Shown: positions 50,707 to 59,664 of the stretch, in pieces
Layout of the letters: each line of letters begins with the position of its first letter
How positions within the stretch are numbered: position 1 is the stretch's first letter
DNA from: Pedobacter sp. Leaf216
GTDB lineage: Bacteria; Bacteroidota; Bacteroidia; Sphingobacteriales; Sphingobacteriaceae
Direction: 5' to 3'
Length of the DNA stretch: 64,000 bases
Assembly: GCF_001421515.1 (NCBI RefSeq)
Contig: NZ_LMKM01000009.1
Coordinates: forward strand, 24,316-88,315
Program-made: the position numbers and the translations under genes
Notes under the pieces: model-generated
Database searches by the model: none
The model's input: the letters and a program-made list of their open reading frames with translations, nothing else
What the model was told of the DNA's origin: nothing

Positions 50707-51565
50707 CGAAAATGAAAATTGGTGCGTCTGGCAAAGAAATGGCCATCAGTTTGATTTCATCTCTTCTAGAAAACAGGTTTCCGAACCTCACAACATCAAT
50801 TGCTATTGCGCCTAACGCGTAAGGCCTTGTTTACTGTATCCAATGATCAGCCGCACCAATTTTACATCCGCTAAATTATAAAATCTTCGCTTAAAGAAGA
50901 AAATTATTCCTAATATTATTACGATGCTGTATTTTGCTATTTACAGTGCTGTATTTGAGGTGTTTCTATGCTTTTGTTTTTGGGGAAATTCAGTTTGGTA
51001 GATGCTGGGTAGATTGCATTGCTTACACATTGAAATTATTTTAACCACAGATAAAAAGGATCAACACAGATAAGGAATCCGTGCTCATCTGTGTGAATTT
51101 ATGGTTAAAAATAGAGTCTGGTCTGTGAGGACACATACCAGGGAATAGGAAATGATTTGATATGTTAATCAAACTTCGGTTGGTGAGACACCAACCTATA
51201 ATAGAGTCTGGTCTGTGAGGACACAGACCAGGGTATTGGAAATGATTTGATATGTTAATCAAACTTCGGTCGGTGAGACACTAACTAATAGTAAATTCTG
51301 GTCTGTGAGGACACAGACCAGGGAATAGGAAATAATTTATTTTATATGTTAATCAAATTTCGGTCGGTGAGACACCAACATATGGAGTCTGGTCTGTGAG
51401 GACACAGACCAGGGATAGGAAATAATTTCATTTGTACAACAACTAAGTTCCAGTAAGTCAGGTACCAACTGATAACTTAACACATAATTGTTTTAGAAAT
51501 CCGTGTTTATCTGTGTCTATCTGTGGTTAAAAAAAACTTAGCCTGACAATGTTGATTGTTACCCT
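50707..51565. other. Intergenic region holding a repeat array
   Basis: No gene is supported here. The first 330 bases show nothing clear; the rest is the structured array at 51039-51532. An open frame on the minus strand (51041-51262) is only the translated repeat. Confidence 0.6.
51039..51532. repeat. Tandem hairpin array bounded by inverted repeats
   Basis: TTTTAACCACAGATA (51039-51053) is the exact complement of 51518-51532, and both ends extend further with ACACAGATAA- and GGATT-like pieces. Between them a 90-91-bp unit repeats about 3.6 times. Each unit has hairpin A, CTGGTCTGTG-AGGA-CACAGACCAG (starts 51118, 51208, 51298, 51389), and hairpin B, GGTTGGTG-AGA-CACCAACC (near 51178, 51268, 51362, with a degenerate fourth copy). 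No transposase is encoded; it resembles a REP or MITE-type element. Confidence 0.88.
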
Positions 51566-52834
51566 TTATTCTTCAAATAAATAGCCACTATATGCCAATC
51601 CTTTGGCTACACTTTTAAAGTTATCACCAGAATTTAACGGTATGTGTGGAAATTTGCGCTTAAACAGATTTTGTACTGCAGAAACCATCGATGTTCCTCC
51701 GGTTAAAAACAAACAGTCGATATCTTGTGGATTTATTTTATAGGTTTCCAAAAACTGATCGAGGTAAGCATCGATTTTGTTGATGTCTTTTTCGATAATT
51801 GAATTGTACTGATCGAGCGAAATATTTTCGTCAATCTCAATTTCCATATTGCTATAGGCAAATGTAGAAAGTTGTTGGTCGGAAAGTTCAATTTTTGTTC
51901 TCTCGATTGATCTGAATAAAGAATAACCGAGATTATTTTCAATCAGGGTGATTAGGTTTTTGAACTTCGGATCGTTTCCTGAGTAATAATAGTATTCTTC
52001 GATCTCTTTCTGGATTTTTAAACCATTAAAGAAGTTCATTTTATCCCAGGTACAGATATTGGCGAATAGTGATTTCGGTACGTTTAGAACTTTACCACGG
52101 GTGGCTTCATACATGGTGTTTTTGCCAAAATATGGCGTTCCTTTGTCCCACATAAAGGCAGAATCCAAACTATCGCCGCCAATATAAATGCCTCCTGAGG
52201 CAATCATATCGTTTTTTCTATCTTTGCTACCTACTTTATCCGGATCTAAAATCAGGTAAGTAAAATCTGTTGTACCACCACCTAAGTCGGCTACCAGTAC
52301 ACGTTCTTTCTTTTTAATTGTTTTCTCGTAGGCAAATGCGGCCCCAATGGGCTCAAACTGAAAGCGAACTTCTGTAAAACCAGCACTTTCTGCTGCTTTT
52401 TTTAAACGTGTTTGGGCAAGGGTATCTTTTTGGGTGCTGTCGTCATCAAAGAAAACCGGGCGACCAATAATGGCTTTTTGGCAATCTTCGCCGGTAATTA
52501 AGTCGGCTTTTTCTTTCAAATCTTTAAGGATCAGCGTAACCAGATCGGAGGCTGTGTACCTTTTGTTGTGAATACGGGTTTCGGTAAATGTTGTTCTAGA
52601 AAGAATCTGTTTAATGGATTTAATAAACCTGCCTTTCATGCCATCATTCAAATAAGCATCTATTGCTTTTTCGCCTACAATGTGGTTTTCGCCATCAATC
52701 ATGCTTTTTACTTCCGTAAAATAGATTAAGGAAGGAATCGAAATCGTATCTATAATTTCCTTTTTTTCTTCGTCATAGATGGAAAGAGCCGAGTTGGTTG
52801 TTCCAAAATCGATTCCGTATAAAAACTTACTCAT
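51566..52834 (-). CDS. Hsp70-like ATPase, YegD type, without full substrate domain
   Basis: This 422-residue protein has the actin/Hsp70 ATPase motifs: phosphate 1 YGIDFGTTNSALSI, phosphate 2 VLVADLGGGTTDFTYL and the adenosine motif FLTGGTSMVSAV. It ends about where the nucleotide-binding domain ends, so the peptide-binding and lid domains of DnaK are missing. This is the size of YegD-like proteins, whose role is poorly known. The Pif1-like helicase gene is 78 bases upstream on the same strand; co-transcription is possible. Confidence 0.87.
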   Translation of the reverse strand: MSKFLYGIDFGTTNSALSIYDEEKKEIIDTISIPSLIYFTEVKSMIDGENHIVGEKAIDAYLNDGMKGRFIKSIKQILSRTTFTETRIHNKRYTASDLVTLILKDLKEKADLITGEDCQKAIIGRPVFFDDDSTQKDTLAQTRLKKAAESAGFTEVRFQFEPIGAAFAYEKTIKKKERVLVADLGGGTTDFTYLILDPDKVGSKDRKNDMIASGGIYIGGDSLDSAFMWDKGTPYFGKNTMYEATRGKVLNVPKSLFANICTWDKMNFFNGLKIQKEIEEYYYYSGNDPKFKNLITLIENNLGYSLFRSIERTKIELSDQQLSTFAYSNMEIEIDENISLDQYNSIIEKDINKIDAYLDQFLETYKINPQDIDCLFLTGGTSMVSAVQNLFKRKFPHIPLNSGDNFKSVAKGLAYSGYLFEE

Positions 52835-52912
52835 GGGCTTGATGTGTTTGGCTTGTGGCGAATAAAATGGGGTTGCGAAAGTATTAAAAAAAGCTTTATT
52901 GAACTAATTTTT

Positions 52913-55006
52913 CTAAAATAATTCACTTGTACCCAAATGGGCATTTACGATGCGGGTAATCTGTTGGCCAAGTTCTTTTGCGTTGCCAATGCCTACACTT
53001 TTAAGTGCGGCAAGCTGATCGGTTGTTCTGGGCATTCGTTCGGCGATAGATAGTAATGCCAAATCGGATAATACTGCATAATCTTGCGTTCCGCGCTCCG
53101 TGGCTATGGTTTTACGCCATTCGACCAGGTTTTTATAAACTTGTGGATTGGAAATTTCTTTGGGTTTAATGCTCGATTTGACAGGTTTTTTAACAGGTTG
53201 CTTATTGCTGGCGGCATGTAAGGTGCTGATGTAATCTTTAATGGAAAAAGGATTCCATGAAATTTTGAATAAAGCTAATTTAACCTGAAGGGCATCTTTA
53301 CAGTCGTTTAAGGTGGTAAGCAGCTTATCGGAATGCGTATCATTGTAAAAATTAATGGCCACTATCCGTGCCATGAGCGTCATTACCTGTTCCAGTTTAG
53401 GTACGAAATAATCTGAGGCCTTCTGCAAACGTTCCATGAAAGCAGTTTCGGTTGCTGGATTTTCGTGTGTACTTATTTTTGAAAATTCTTTGGTTATAAA
53501 GTTTCTGGCCACTTTGAAAATTTCATGCTGAAGAATTTGATTTCCCTGCTCATAAATGGATAAAAAGGCATTTTTTTCATCTTTATCGATGAGTTTAGAT
53601 CGCCCGAGTTTTTCCCAATCTTTGGCTATAAGTGAAAAATCGAGTAATTCGTGGATAAGGCCCCAGGCATATTGCTGGCTATAACGTTCCAATAGTTCGG
53701 GCGTAGGTTTAGCCTGGTGGCTAGCTTGGGTGAAACCGATTACCTTGGCATCAGTGATGATGTTTCCGGCAACTACCGGCGATTTTAAAATCAAGCCTTC
53801 TAAACTTCTGCAACGGCTGAGTGCCACATAGGCTTGCCCGTGGGTAAAAGCGGTGCTCACATCCACTATTGCCTGATCAAAAGTCAATCCCTGGCTTTTA
53901 TGTACGGTAATGGCCCATGCCAATTTAAATGGGTATTGAGCAAATGAGCCGGTACTGGTTTCGTCGATTTTATTTTCTTCGTCGCTAAGGCTATATTTTA
54001 CATTCTGCCAAATTTCTTTTTCTACTTCAATTTCCCTGCCATCGCTGGTAAAACTTACCTTGATCAAATCTTTATCAATTGCGGTAATTTTTGCAGCTTT
54101 ACCGTTATAAAATTGCTTTTTACCCGAAGAATCATTTTTAATGAAGATTACCTGGGCACCAAGTTTTAACTGTAGTTTTTCATCGGTAGGATAGGCATCT
54201 TTCGGGAAATCGCCACTTACTGCTGCATTGAATTCGAAAATTTCTCCGGGTAATTTTTCTAAACAGCCCTGGTTAATTTCGTTAACCAATTGGTTGTGCG
54301 TTGTAAGCGTAATGTAATCGTCTTTCCATTCCTGATCCAATGACGGATCATAACGCTCATTCAGTTTTTCAAGCAGGCTGTTATCCAGGTTATTTTCTCT
54401 CATGCCGTTCAGGATATCCAGAAATACAGGATCCGATTGGCGGTAAACCTTATCCAATGCAAAAGTGAGCATTGGTGTGGAGCGAAAAATTAAACTGTCG
54501 AAAAAGTACGGACTGGCATAATATGCGCCTAAAATGTGCCATGCATCATGAAAGATAGGGGAGAGCTGATAAAGATCACCAATCATTAACACCTGAACAC
54601 CACCAAATGGACGGTTAGAACCTTTTACGCGTTTTAAGGTACGATCAATAAAATCAATAATATCCACCCTCACCATACTGATTTCATCGATTATCAAAAG
54701 ATCAAGGCAACGCAACAGCCTGGTTTTTTCGTCAGAATATTTAAAATTAGTTTCTGCGTTTTCATCAACAACGGGAACCAACGGACCAAAAGGAATCTGA
54801 AAAAAAGAATGCAGGGTAACTCCACCCGCATTAATTGCAGCAACGGCAGTGGGAGCCACAACAGCAAAATTCTTTTTGGTGGTATCTCTAATTTTCCGCA
54901 AAAGTGTGGTTTTACCTGTTCCCGCTTTACCAGTTAAAAAAACAGGTTGGTTGGTGGTGGCTAAAAAATCTAAAAGGAGTTGGTTGTCCGGATCGGGGAA
55001 ATTCAT
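52913..55006 (-). CDS. Pif1-like ATP-dependent DNA helicase with HRDC domain
   Basis: I use the ATG at 55006 (MNFPDPDNQ); GTG at 55015 is three codons upstream. The protein of about 697 residues has Walker A TGKAGTGKTTLLRKI, Walker B LDLLIIDEISMVRVD, GDLYQLSPIF, later helicase motifs (LKLGAQVIFIKND, WAITVHKSQGLTFDQ and AYVALSRCRSLEGL) and a C-terminal HRDC-like domain (about 620-690; LALLSIAERMPRTTDQL). Pif1-type superfamily 1B helicases unwind DNA 5' to 3' and act on G-quadruplexes or stalled forks. A TATTTTTG box lies 9 bases before the ATG. Confidence 0.9.
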   Translation of the reverse strand: MNFPDPDNQLLLDFLATTNQPVFLTGKAGTGKTTLLRKIRDTTKKNFAVVAPTAVAAINAGGVTLHSFFQIPFGPLVPVVDENAETNFKYSDEKTRLLRCLDLLIIDEISMVRVDIIDFIDRTLKRVKGSNRPFGGVQVLMIGDLYQLSPIFHDAWHILGAYYASPYFFDSLIFRSTPMLTFALDKVYRQSDPVFLDILNGMRENNLDNSLLEKLNERYDPSLDQEWKDDYITLTTHNQLVNEINQGCLEKLPGEIFEFNAAVSGDFPKDAYPTDEKLQLKLGAQVIFIKNDSSGKKQFYNGKAAKITAIDKDLIKVSFTSDGREIEVEKEIWQNVKYSLSDEENKIDETSTGSFAQYPFKLAWAITVHKSQGLTFDQAIVDVSTAFTHGQAYVALSRCRSLEGLILKSPVVAGNIITDAKVIGFTQASHQAKPTPELLERYSQQYAWGLIHELLDFSLIAKDWEKLGRSKLIDKDEKNAFLSIYEQGNQILQHEIFKVARNFITKEFSKISTHENPATETAFMERLQKASDYFVPKLEQVMTLMARIVAINFYNDTHSDKLLTTLNDCKDALQVKLALFKISWNPFSIKDYISTLHAASNKQPVKKPVKSSIKPKEISNPQVYKNLVEWRKTIATERGTQDYAVLSDLALLSIAERMPRTTDQLAALKSVGIGNAKELGQQITRIVNAHLGTSELF

Positions 55007-55250
55007 ATCTAGCACAAAAATAACCTATTCGAAATTTATTTGGATACAGATTATGTCCTGTTTTATCCACAATTGCAATTGAAATTAAGATCCATAACCT
55101 GCTGAACCTATAAAAACCGTTGATATTTTAATGTAAATATGGTTATGTTTGAAGGCATTCGACAAATGGAACTTATTGTACTGTTTGCTCTGGTGGAGAT
55201 TGGATATTGAACTAACAATCAGCATAAGATGATTAAAGAGTTTTTAAAGT

Positions 55251-55949
55251 ATGAATAATGGATTTGCTGATAACAAGCAGGTTAAAGTGGTTTCTACTTT
55301 TACTGAGCTTGTGGAAACAGACTTTTATGAAAACGTAAATGCAATTTGCTGGTTTAGAAACCTGGCAGGTGATTTTGGCGAAATTGTGTCTAAACTCGAA
55401 CTGAAAGAGAACCTGACAGAAGTATCAATGGAAGCACTTAATGCGCTTGAACTCTCTAAAGAAGGCAGTATAGCAAGAGCAATTATTTTAAGTGACTATC
55501 AATTATTGGCCGGTTTCGGTGCATCGCCTTCACTCAATCTGCTTAAAAGTTATGAGCGTGATGATGAATTTGATTTTATATCAACAGATGTATATTCTTT
55601 CCATGTAGACCGTTCGCCAATCGGGACAGATACTTTTTTATGTACCTACCATGGTGCCCCGAGTGAGATTTTAGCTAATGATGAGGCTGAGCAAAAAATT
55701 ATGATTCCAGAAATCAGGCAAAAGCTTAAAGCATTACATAGTGGTACGGACGCAGAATTTGAAAACTTTTTAAAGGAGTATTACTTCGATCTGCATTATG
55801 AGGTTAAAGCCGGTGCTATGCCCATAAATTTGGGATTAGGCCATTTGTGGAGATTAGCGGTAGATCATCCTGAAAAAAAGGTTTTACCATGCGTTCACCG
55901 TGCGCCCACTGAAGATGATGGGTTGCTTAGATTGCTTTTAATCTGTTAA
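55251..55949 (+). CDS. DUF1826 family protein
   Basis: This 232-residue protein matches DUF1826: an N-terminal WFRNLAGDFGEIV, the central FHVDRSPIGTDTFLCTYHGAPSEIL, with His and Asp placed like an iron site, and a C-terminal RLAVDHPEKKVLPCVHRAPT with DDGLLRLLLI. In other bacteria this family is often near zinc-uptake or stress genes; its activity is not established. Here it stands alone, divergent from the helicase gene, and no Zur site was identified. Confidence 0.85.
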   Translation: MNNGFADNKQVKVVSTFTELVETDFYENVNAICWFRNLAGDFGEIVSKLELKENLTEVSMEALNALELSKEGSIARAIILSDYQLLAGFGASPSLNLLKSYERDDEFDFISTDVYSFHVDRSPIGTDTFLCTYHGAPSEILANDEAEQKIMIPEIRQKLKALHSGTDAEFENFLKEYYFDLHYEVKAGAMPINLGLGHLWRLAVDHPEKKVLPCVHRAPTEDDGLLRLLLIC

Positions 55950-56129
55950 AGCAACTGCTTATATTATTTTAAAAATGGGCTTTGCATGATGATATAGGCA
56001 GAAAATAATCCAACATTATAAGACAAATAAAGATTAACGGCTTGAAAATGAGTTTATATTTGTTTTTCTATTAAAAATTGCAAAAAACATTTTCATAAAT
56101 TCAATTCAATTTTGTAACATTGCACTCGC

Positions 56130-56149
56130 AAAAAAGGAATTCCTTTTTT
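56130..56149. repeat. 20-bp perfect palindrome before tRNA-Met
   Basis: AAAAAAGGAATTCCTTTTTT, directly upstream of the tRNA gene. As a hairpin it could only form with a small GAATTC turn. It may contribute to ending upstream transcripts. Confidence 0.45.
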
Positions 56150-56151
56150 CC

Positions 56152-56225
56152 GGGCCTATAGCTCAGCTGGTTAGAGTAGAAGACTCATAATCTTTTGGTC
56201 CCTGGTTCGAGCCCAGGTGGGCCCA
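56152..56225 (+). tRNA. tRNA-Met (CAT anticodon)
   Basis: 74 bases with a full cloverleaf: acceptor GGGCCTA/TGGGCCC, D-arm GCTC...GAGT, anticodon stem GAAGA/TCTTT with loop CTCATAA (anticodon CAT), T-arm CCTGG-TTCGAGC-CCAGG, discriminator A and no encoded CCA. The anticodon could also be tRNA-Ile2 after lysidine modification; the elongator Met form seems likelier. A terminator follows directly, and an integrase remnant lies about 220 bases downstream. Confidence 0.92.
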
Positions 56226-56238
56226 CTTACAAAAAGTC

Positions 56239-56268
56239 GCCCTTCAGGATAGCCTGAAGGGCTTTTTT
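56239..56268 (+). terminator. tRNA-Met terminator
   Basis: GCCCTTCAGG (56239-56248), an ATAG loop and CCTGAAGGGC (56253-56262) form a perfect 10-bp stem followed by TTTTTT. Confidence 0.92.
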
Positions 56269-56364
56269 GTGCCTTTAAAGGCCGATTTTAGGCTAATCCG
56301 TATTGCCTTGTCTCATTTTGGAGGGTTAGGTTCAACAGCTTTTTTTGATTAATTTAGTTTAGAA

Positions 56365-56416
56365 AACTTAGGAAAAACTTAGGAATTTTGATGCAAATTC
56401 ATCCAAAACTTAGGAA
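56365..56416 (+). repeat. Three AACTTAGGAA direct repeats before the integrase remnant
   Basis: AACTTAGGAA occurs at 56365-56374, 56376-56385 and 56407-56416. The position, between a tRNA and an integrase start, suggests arm-type recombinase binding sites left from an integrated element. Confidence 0.5.
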
Positions 56417-56447
56417 AAAATAGTTTGATTAAATTAGTGTTTTAATT

Positions 56448-56564
56448 ATGGCAACAATCTCTGCAACCGTAATCAAGAAAGATCAAAAGGCTGACGGAAC
56501 ATGGAATGTGAAAATTAGGGTATGGCACAATAAAAAACCAGCCTACATCTTTAGCGGAACTTAA
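56448..56564 (+). pseudogene. Remnant of a tyrosine recombinase (N-terminal arm-binding part)
   Basis: Thirty-eight codons from ATG encode MATISATVIKKDQKADGTWN and then VKIRVWHNKKPAYIF, closely matching the start of Bacteroidota tyrosine recombinases (Arm-DNA-bind domain). The frame then stops. Another frame continues briefly with DPKTLRPDYLKF (about 56570-56610), so the gene is both shifted and cut short, and no catalytic domain remains before the Crp-like gene at 56661. With the tRNA-Met upstream this marks a decayed integration site. Confidence 0.72.
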
Positions 56565-56660
56565 AATTTGATCCCAAAACATTAAGACCAGATTATCTGA
56601 AATTTATCTCATAGATTTATACCGGACGCAAAAAGATGCCTTGCAGGCTAAATCGTTAAT

Positions 56661-57248
56661 ATGGAGATAGAAAAGTATCAATCCGGCCAGGATTTTATTG
56701 GCTTTGTGAACAATCTCGGTGCATTGGAAGAAGATGTAGCCGCAATGCTTTCCCGGCAATTAGAAACCCTTTATTGTAAAAAAGGAGAAGCTATATTAGT
56801 TCAGGGAGCCACCTGTAGGTACCTATATTATATCAACAGCGGACTGGTTAAAACGGGCTTTGAAAGTAGTGACCGTACTTTTATTATGCGTTTCTTTGCC
56901 GAAGGGGAGATGTTTACCGTTCTGGATAGTTACCTCTCGCAGAAACCATCTACCTACGAAGTTGTGGCTTTGGAAGATACGGTGATTACGCGTATCTTAC
57001 GAACAGAAATGGATAAGCTTTGCACGCGTTTTCACGCGATGGAAACTTTTTTTAGAAAACTGGTTTCCATGGCTTCTGTTAACATGATGTCGAGGATTGG
57101 TGAAATATTGGAAGAGCAGGCTTCTGCGCGTTACGAAAACTTTTTAAAGGAGAACCCGGAACTCCTACAACGGATCAGTCTCGGCGACCTGGCCAGTTAT
57201 CTCGGTATTACTCAGGTTTCTTTAAGCAGGATCAGGGCTGGACTATAG
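56661..57248 (+). CDS. Crp/Fnr family transcriptional regulator
   Basis: This 195-residue protein has a cyclic-nucleotide-binding-like beta-roll (about 25-115; CKKGEAILVQGATCRYLYYI, FFAEGEMFTVLDSYLS) and a C-terminal helix-turn-helix (about 165-193; ISLGDLASYLGITQVSLSRI). The length suits the Bacteroidota Crp/Fnr-like group. No Fe-S Cys cluster is present, so oxygen sensing as in Fnr is not indicated. The HXXEE membrane protein follows after 68 bases in the same direction and is a likely target. Confidence 0.88.
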   Translation: MEIEKYQSGQDFIGFVNNLGALEEDVAAMLSRQLETLYCKKGEAILVQGATCRYLYYINSGLVKTGFESSDRTFIMRFFAEGEMFTVLDSYLSQKPSTYEVVALEDTVITRILRTEMDKLCTRFHAMETFFRKLVSMASVNMMSRIGEILEEQASARYENFLKENPELLQRISLGDLASYLGITQVSLSRIRAGL

Positions 57249-57316
57249 TTTTTTATCTTTTGATAAATTTTCGATGACATAGATAGGCTAATTTTGATAT
57301 ACTAATTTAAAATGTT

Positions 57317-57985
57317 ATGAAAACAAAATTCTCTATCCCGCAAAAGCTGAGCCTCGTCATTGCACTTGTATTTACCCTTGTTGTACCGGTAATGGGTTAT
57401 TTAGCTATCGGATTGCCTCCCGTTATTATCGTGGGTGGATCTGCATTAATCGGTCTGATTTGCTGGTATATCACTTATCTTAAAAAACCGGTAGACCCAA
57501 AAATTATTTTACCGCTTTTTCTACTTACTGTTGCAGGTCTTCAGATCCATATTATAGAAGAATACCTTACGGGTTTTGCTCCTGCAATGAGCAGGCTCTT
57601 TGGCATTCCATGGAGTGAAAAAAGTTTCCTGATGGTATTTGCTCTGGTTGGCCCTACAATTTACACGCTTACGGCACTCGGTCTTTATTACAAAGTTCCC
57701 ATTGCTGGTTTTGTTGCCTGGTTTATTTTTATAGGCCCAGGGGTAGCGGAGTTTTCACATTTTATCTTTCCGCTCATCAAGCCACAACTGGACGCAACAA
57801 CATTGGATCCGCTTACTGCTCCTATCCATGGAAATCTAATTGTCAATATGCGTAATTATTACCTTGGCGCTACAGGAAATTACTATTTTCCAGGTATGTG
57901 GACAGCAATATTGCCTATGATACCTGGGATTTATGCCATTTATCGTTTGTTTAAACTAAACAGATTAGAAAAGGCGACGGCCTAG
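57317..57985 (+). CDS. HXXEE-domain membrane protein
   Basis: This 222-residue protein has about six hydrophobic segments (starting LVIALVFTLVVPVMGYLAI) and the family signature HIIEEYLTGFAP (H-x-x-E-E), with a second polar pair in FSHFIFP. HXXEE proteins are integral membrane proteins of unknown function. The conserved His/Glu residues suggest metal binding or an enzyme site in the membrane. It lies downstream of a Crp-like regulator and converges on the truncated propeller gene 10 bases away. Confidence 0.82.
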   Translation: MKTKFSIPQKLSLVIALVFTLVVPVMGYLAIGLPPVIIVGGSALIGLICWYITYLKKPVDPKIILPLFLLTVAGLQIHIIEEYLTGFAPAMSRLFGIPWSEKSFLMVFALVGPTIYTLTALGLYYKVPIAGFVAWFIFIGPGVAEFSHFIFPLIKPQLDATTLDPLTAPIHGNLIVNMRNYYLGATGNYYFPGMWTAILPMIPGIYAIYRLFKLNRLEKATA

Positions 57986-57995
57986 TGTTATATTA

Positions 57996-58895
57996 TTAAA
58001 CATATTTTCGCGGTATTGATTCTCCGGGTGATATCGTGAAAATTCCGTTACCATCAGATGCGATCCAGAGCATATTCTGACTGTCTAGACTAATGTGATT
58101 AATTTTCTTTTGTGCAAGCATAACGGGCAACATCAATTGCCTGGTTAGTGAATATTGATGCAGCCCCATGTCTGTCGCTATCCAAATATTGCCCAAGTGA
58201 TCTGCCACAATTGTACTGGCTTCAGTTATCAGCGTATTGCTTACTTCCAGCCTGTTGTTTTTGCTGTTGTATTTACACAGGCCAACATTTTTAACCATGG
58301 TCCATAATTCATTTTGGTTGTTTAAGGTGATGGCTGATGCAGCGTAACTAAAACTAATTAAATTGTTATGCTTATAGAGTGGAATCTGTTCTGCTTTATT
58401 CGAAACAAAATTATAGGTCAATAATCCTTCTACTTCTGATGCGATGAACACATGGTGTAAAGCATCTTCTTTTATGGCGTTTATATTCCCTTTTAACTGG
58501 CGAATGCCCTTGCCGGAAACACTTTTGAAATTGACATTAGAAAATTGGTTAATGGAATAGTTAAATCGACTAATCCCATTGCGTGTTCCAATCCATATTT
58601 GGTTAAGGTGATCTTGTGTTATACAGTTAATGCGGTTATTTATCAATGAATTAGGATTCGAAAGGTTATTTCGATATACAATAAAATGATATCCATCATA
58701 TCGGGTTAAACCATCATAAGTACCAATCCACATTAATCCACGATTATCCTGATAAATAGTCGTTACATCATTATTGGGTATGCCACTATTAACATCAATA
58801 AACTTAACGGCAGGAATTTGCGCATGTAGAAATAAATTTGGAATAACTATTAAGAAAAGTACAGCACTTAGGATGATATGCAGTTTCCGAAACAT
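57996..58895 (-). pseudogene. Truncated two-component-regulator propeller protein
   Basis: The 299-residue frame has a signal peptide (about 1-26) and six propeller repeats of the Reg_prop type (MWIGTYDGLTRYDGYHF, IWIGTRNGISRF, VFIASEVEGLLTY, LWTMVKNVGLCKY, IWIATDMGLHQY, LWIASDGNGIFTI), then stops. Complete hybrid sensors of this class run to about 1000-1400 residues, with a second propeller half, a Y_Y_Y domain, kinase, receiver and HTH; none of these follows. It is therefore probably a broken sensor whose C-terminal part was lost. A role as a stand-alone exported binding protein cannot be ruled out. Confidence 0.75.
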
Positions 58896-59232
58896 ATTAG
58901 CGCGTAATTAAGCGTTATTAATAATAGAGTTAGGTATTAACGTTCTATATGGTTTGTTTAATAGAATTAAAAGGAAGGCAATAAATAGCATCATGTAATT
59001 TTAGTCATTATAAAAAGCCATGATGAAATTACAATATATTGTTTATTTAAGCTAAACATTTTAATTAAAAGTTTATTTATATTAAACATTTTAGCGTTTT
59101 GATTCTTTGACAAATAATATTATTCCACAAATTAATTTTGGCCATCATTAAAATGTTAGGCATTATTTTTATAAAATCTAATTGTCAATCATTATTTTAG
59201 TTTAGAAACTACACGAAATAAAATAAGCAATT
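58896..59232. other. AT-rich intergenic region with the VOC gene promoter
   Basis: 337 bases without a supported gene. The only signal is the promoter-like pair at 59106-59140 for the downstream VOC gene. Confidence 0.45.
59106..59140 (+). promoter_or_regulatory. Candidate promoter of the VOC-protein gene
   Basis: TTTG (59106-59109), a 23-base spacer and TAATTTTG (59133-59140), which matches the -7 consensus. It gives a leader of about 88 bases to the ATG at 59233. Confidence 0.45.
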
Positions 59233-59664
59233 ATGAGAGCAATTAATCCCTGGATCAACTTTAATGGCAATACCGAAGAAGCATTTACTTTTTATAAATC
59301 AGTTTTTGGCGGTGAGTTTACCAAAGTGATCCGTTTTAAAGACTTATCAGGTCCCGATTTTCAGGTAGCGGAAGAAGAAGAAAATAAAATAATGTACATC
59401 GGCTTATCGCTTGGTAAAAATAATGTATTGATTGCGAACGATGTTCCCGGGTTTATGGGGCCGGTAAATGAAAATGAAAACCGTTCTAAAATATATGTGA
59501 GTGCCGAAAGTACGGAAGAAGCAGATAAGATATTTAATGGATTATCAGTTGGTGGGGAAGTGGAAGGGCCGATTGGCGATAGTCCATGGGGTACTTATGC
59601 GGGGATGTTTAGGGATAAATTTGGTATTGAATGGATTGTAGAGTTTGATCCGGAGGGTGTATAG
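59233..59664 (+). CDS. VOC superfamily protein (PhnB-like)
   Basis: This 143-residue protein has two beta-alpha-beta-beta-beta modules of the vicinal oxygen chelate fold: INPWINFNGNTEEAFTFYKS at the start, MYIGLSLGKNNVLIAND in the middle, then IYVSAESTEEADKIFNGLS and WGTYAGMFRDKFGIEWIVEF at the end. It resembles PhnB/YjdN-like proteins rather than canonical glyoxalase I. Specific activity unknown. It has its own promoter-like element. Confidence 0.88.
   Translation: MRAINPWINFNGNTEEAFTFYKSVFGGEFTKVIRFKDLSGPDFQVAEEEENKIMYIGLSLGKNNVLIANDVPGFMGPVNENENRSKIYVSAESTEEADKIFNGLSVGGEVEGPIGDSPWGTYAGMFRDKFGIEWIVEFDPEGV

Noticed and set aside
51041..51262. 73-codon frame on the minus strand
   Set aside because: The peptide repeats itself because it is translated from the tandem hairpin array.
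51112..51465. CRISPR-like appearance of the 90-bp repeats
   Set aside because: The whole 90-bp unit repeats, including what would be the spacers; it is a tandem array.
56661..57248. Oxygen-sensing Fnr
   Set aside because: The N-terminal Cys cluster needed for the Fe-S centre is absent.
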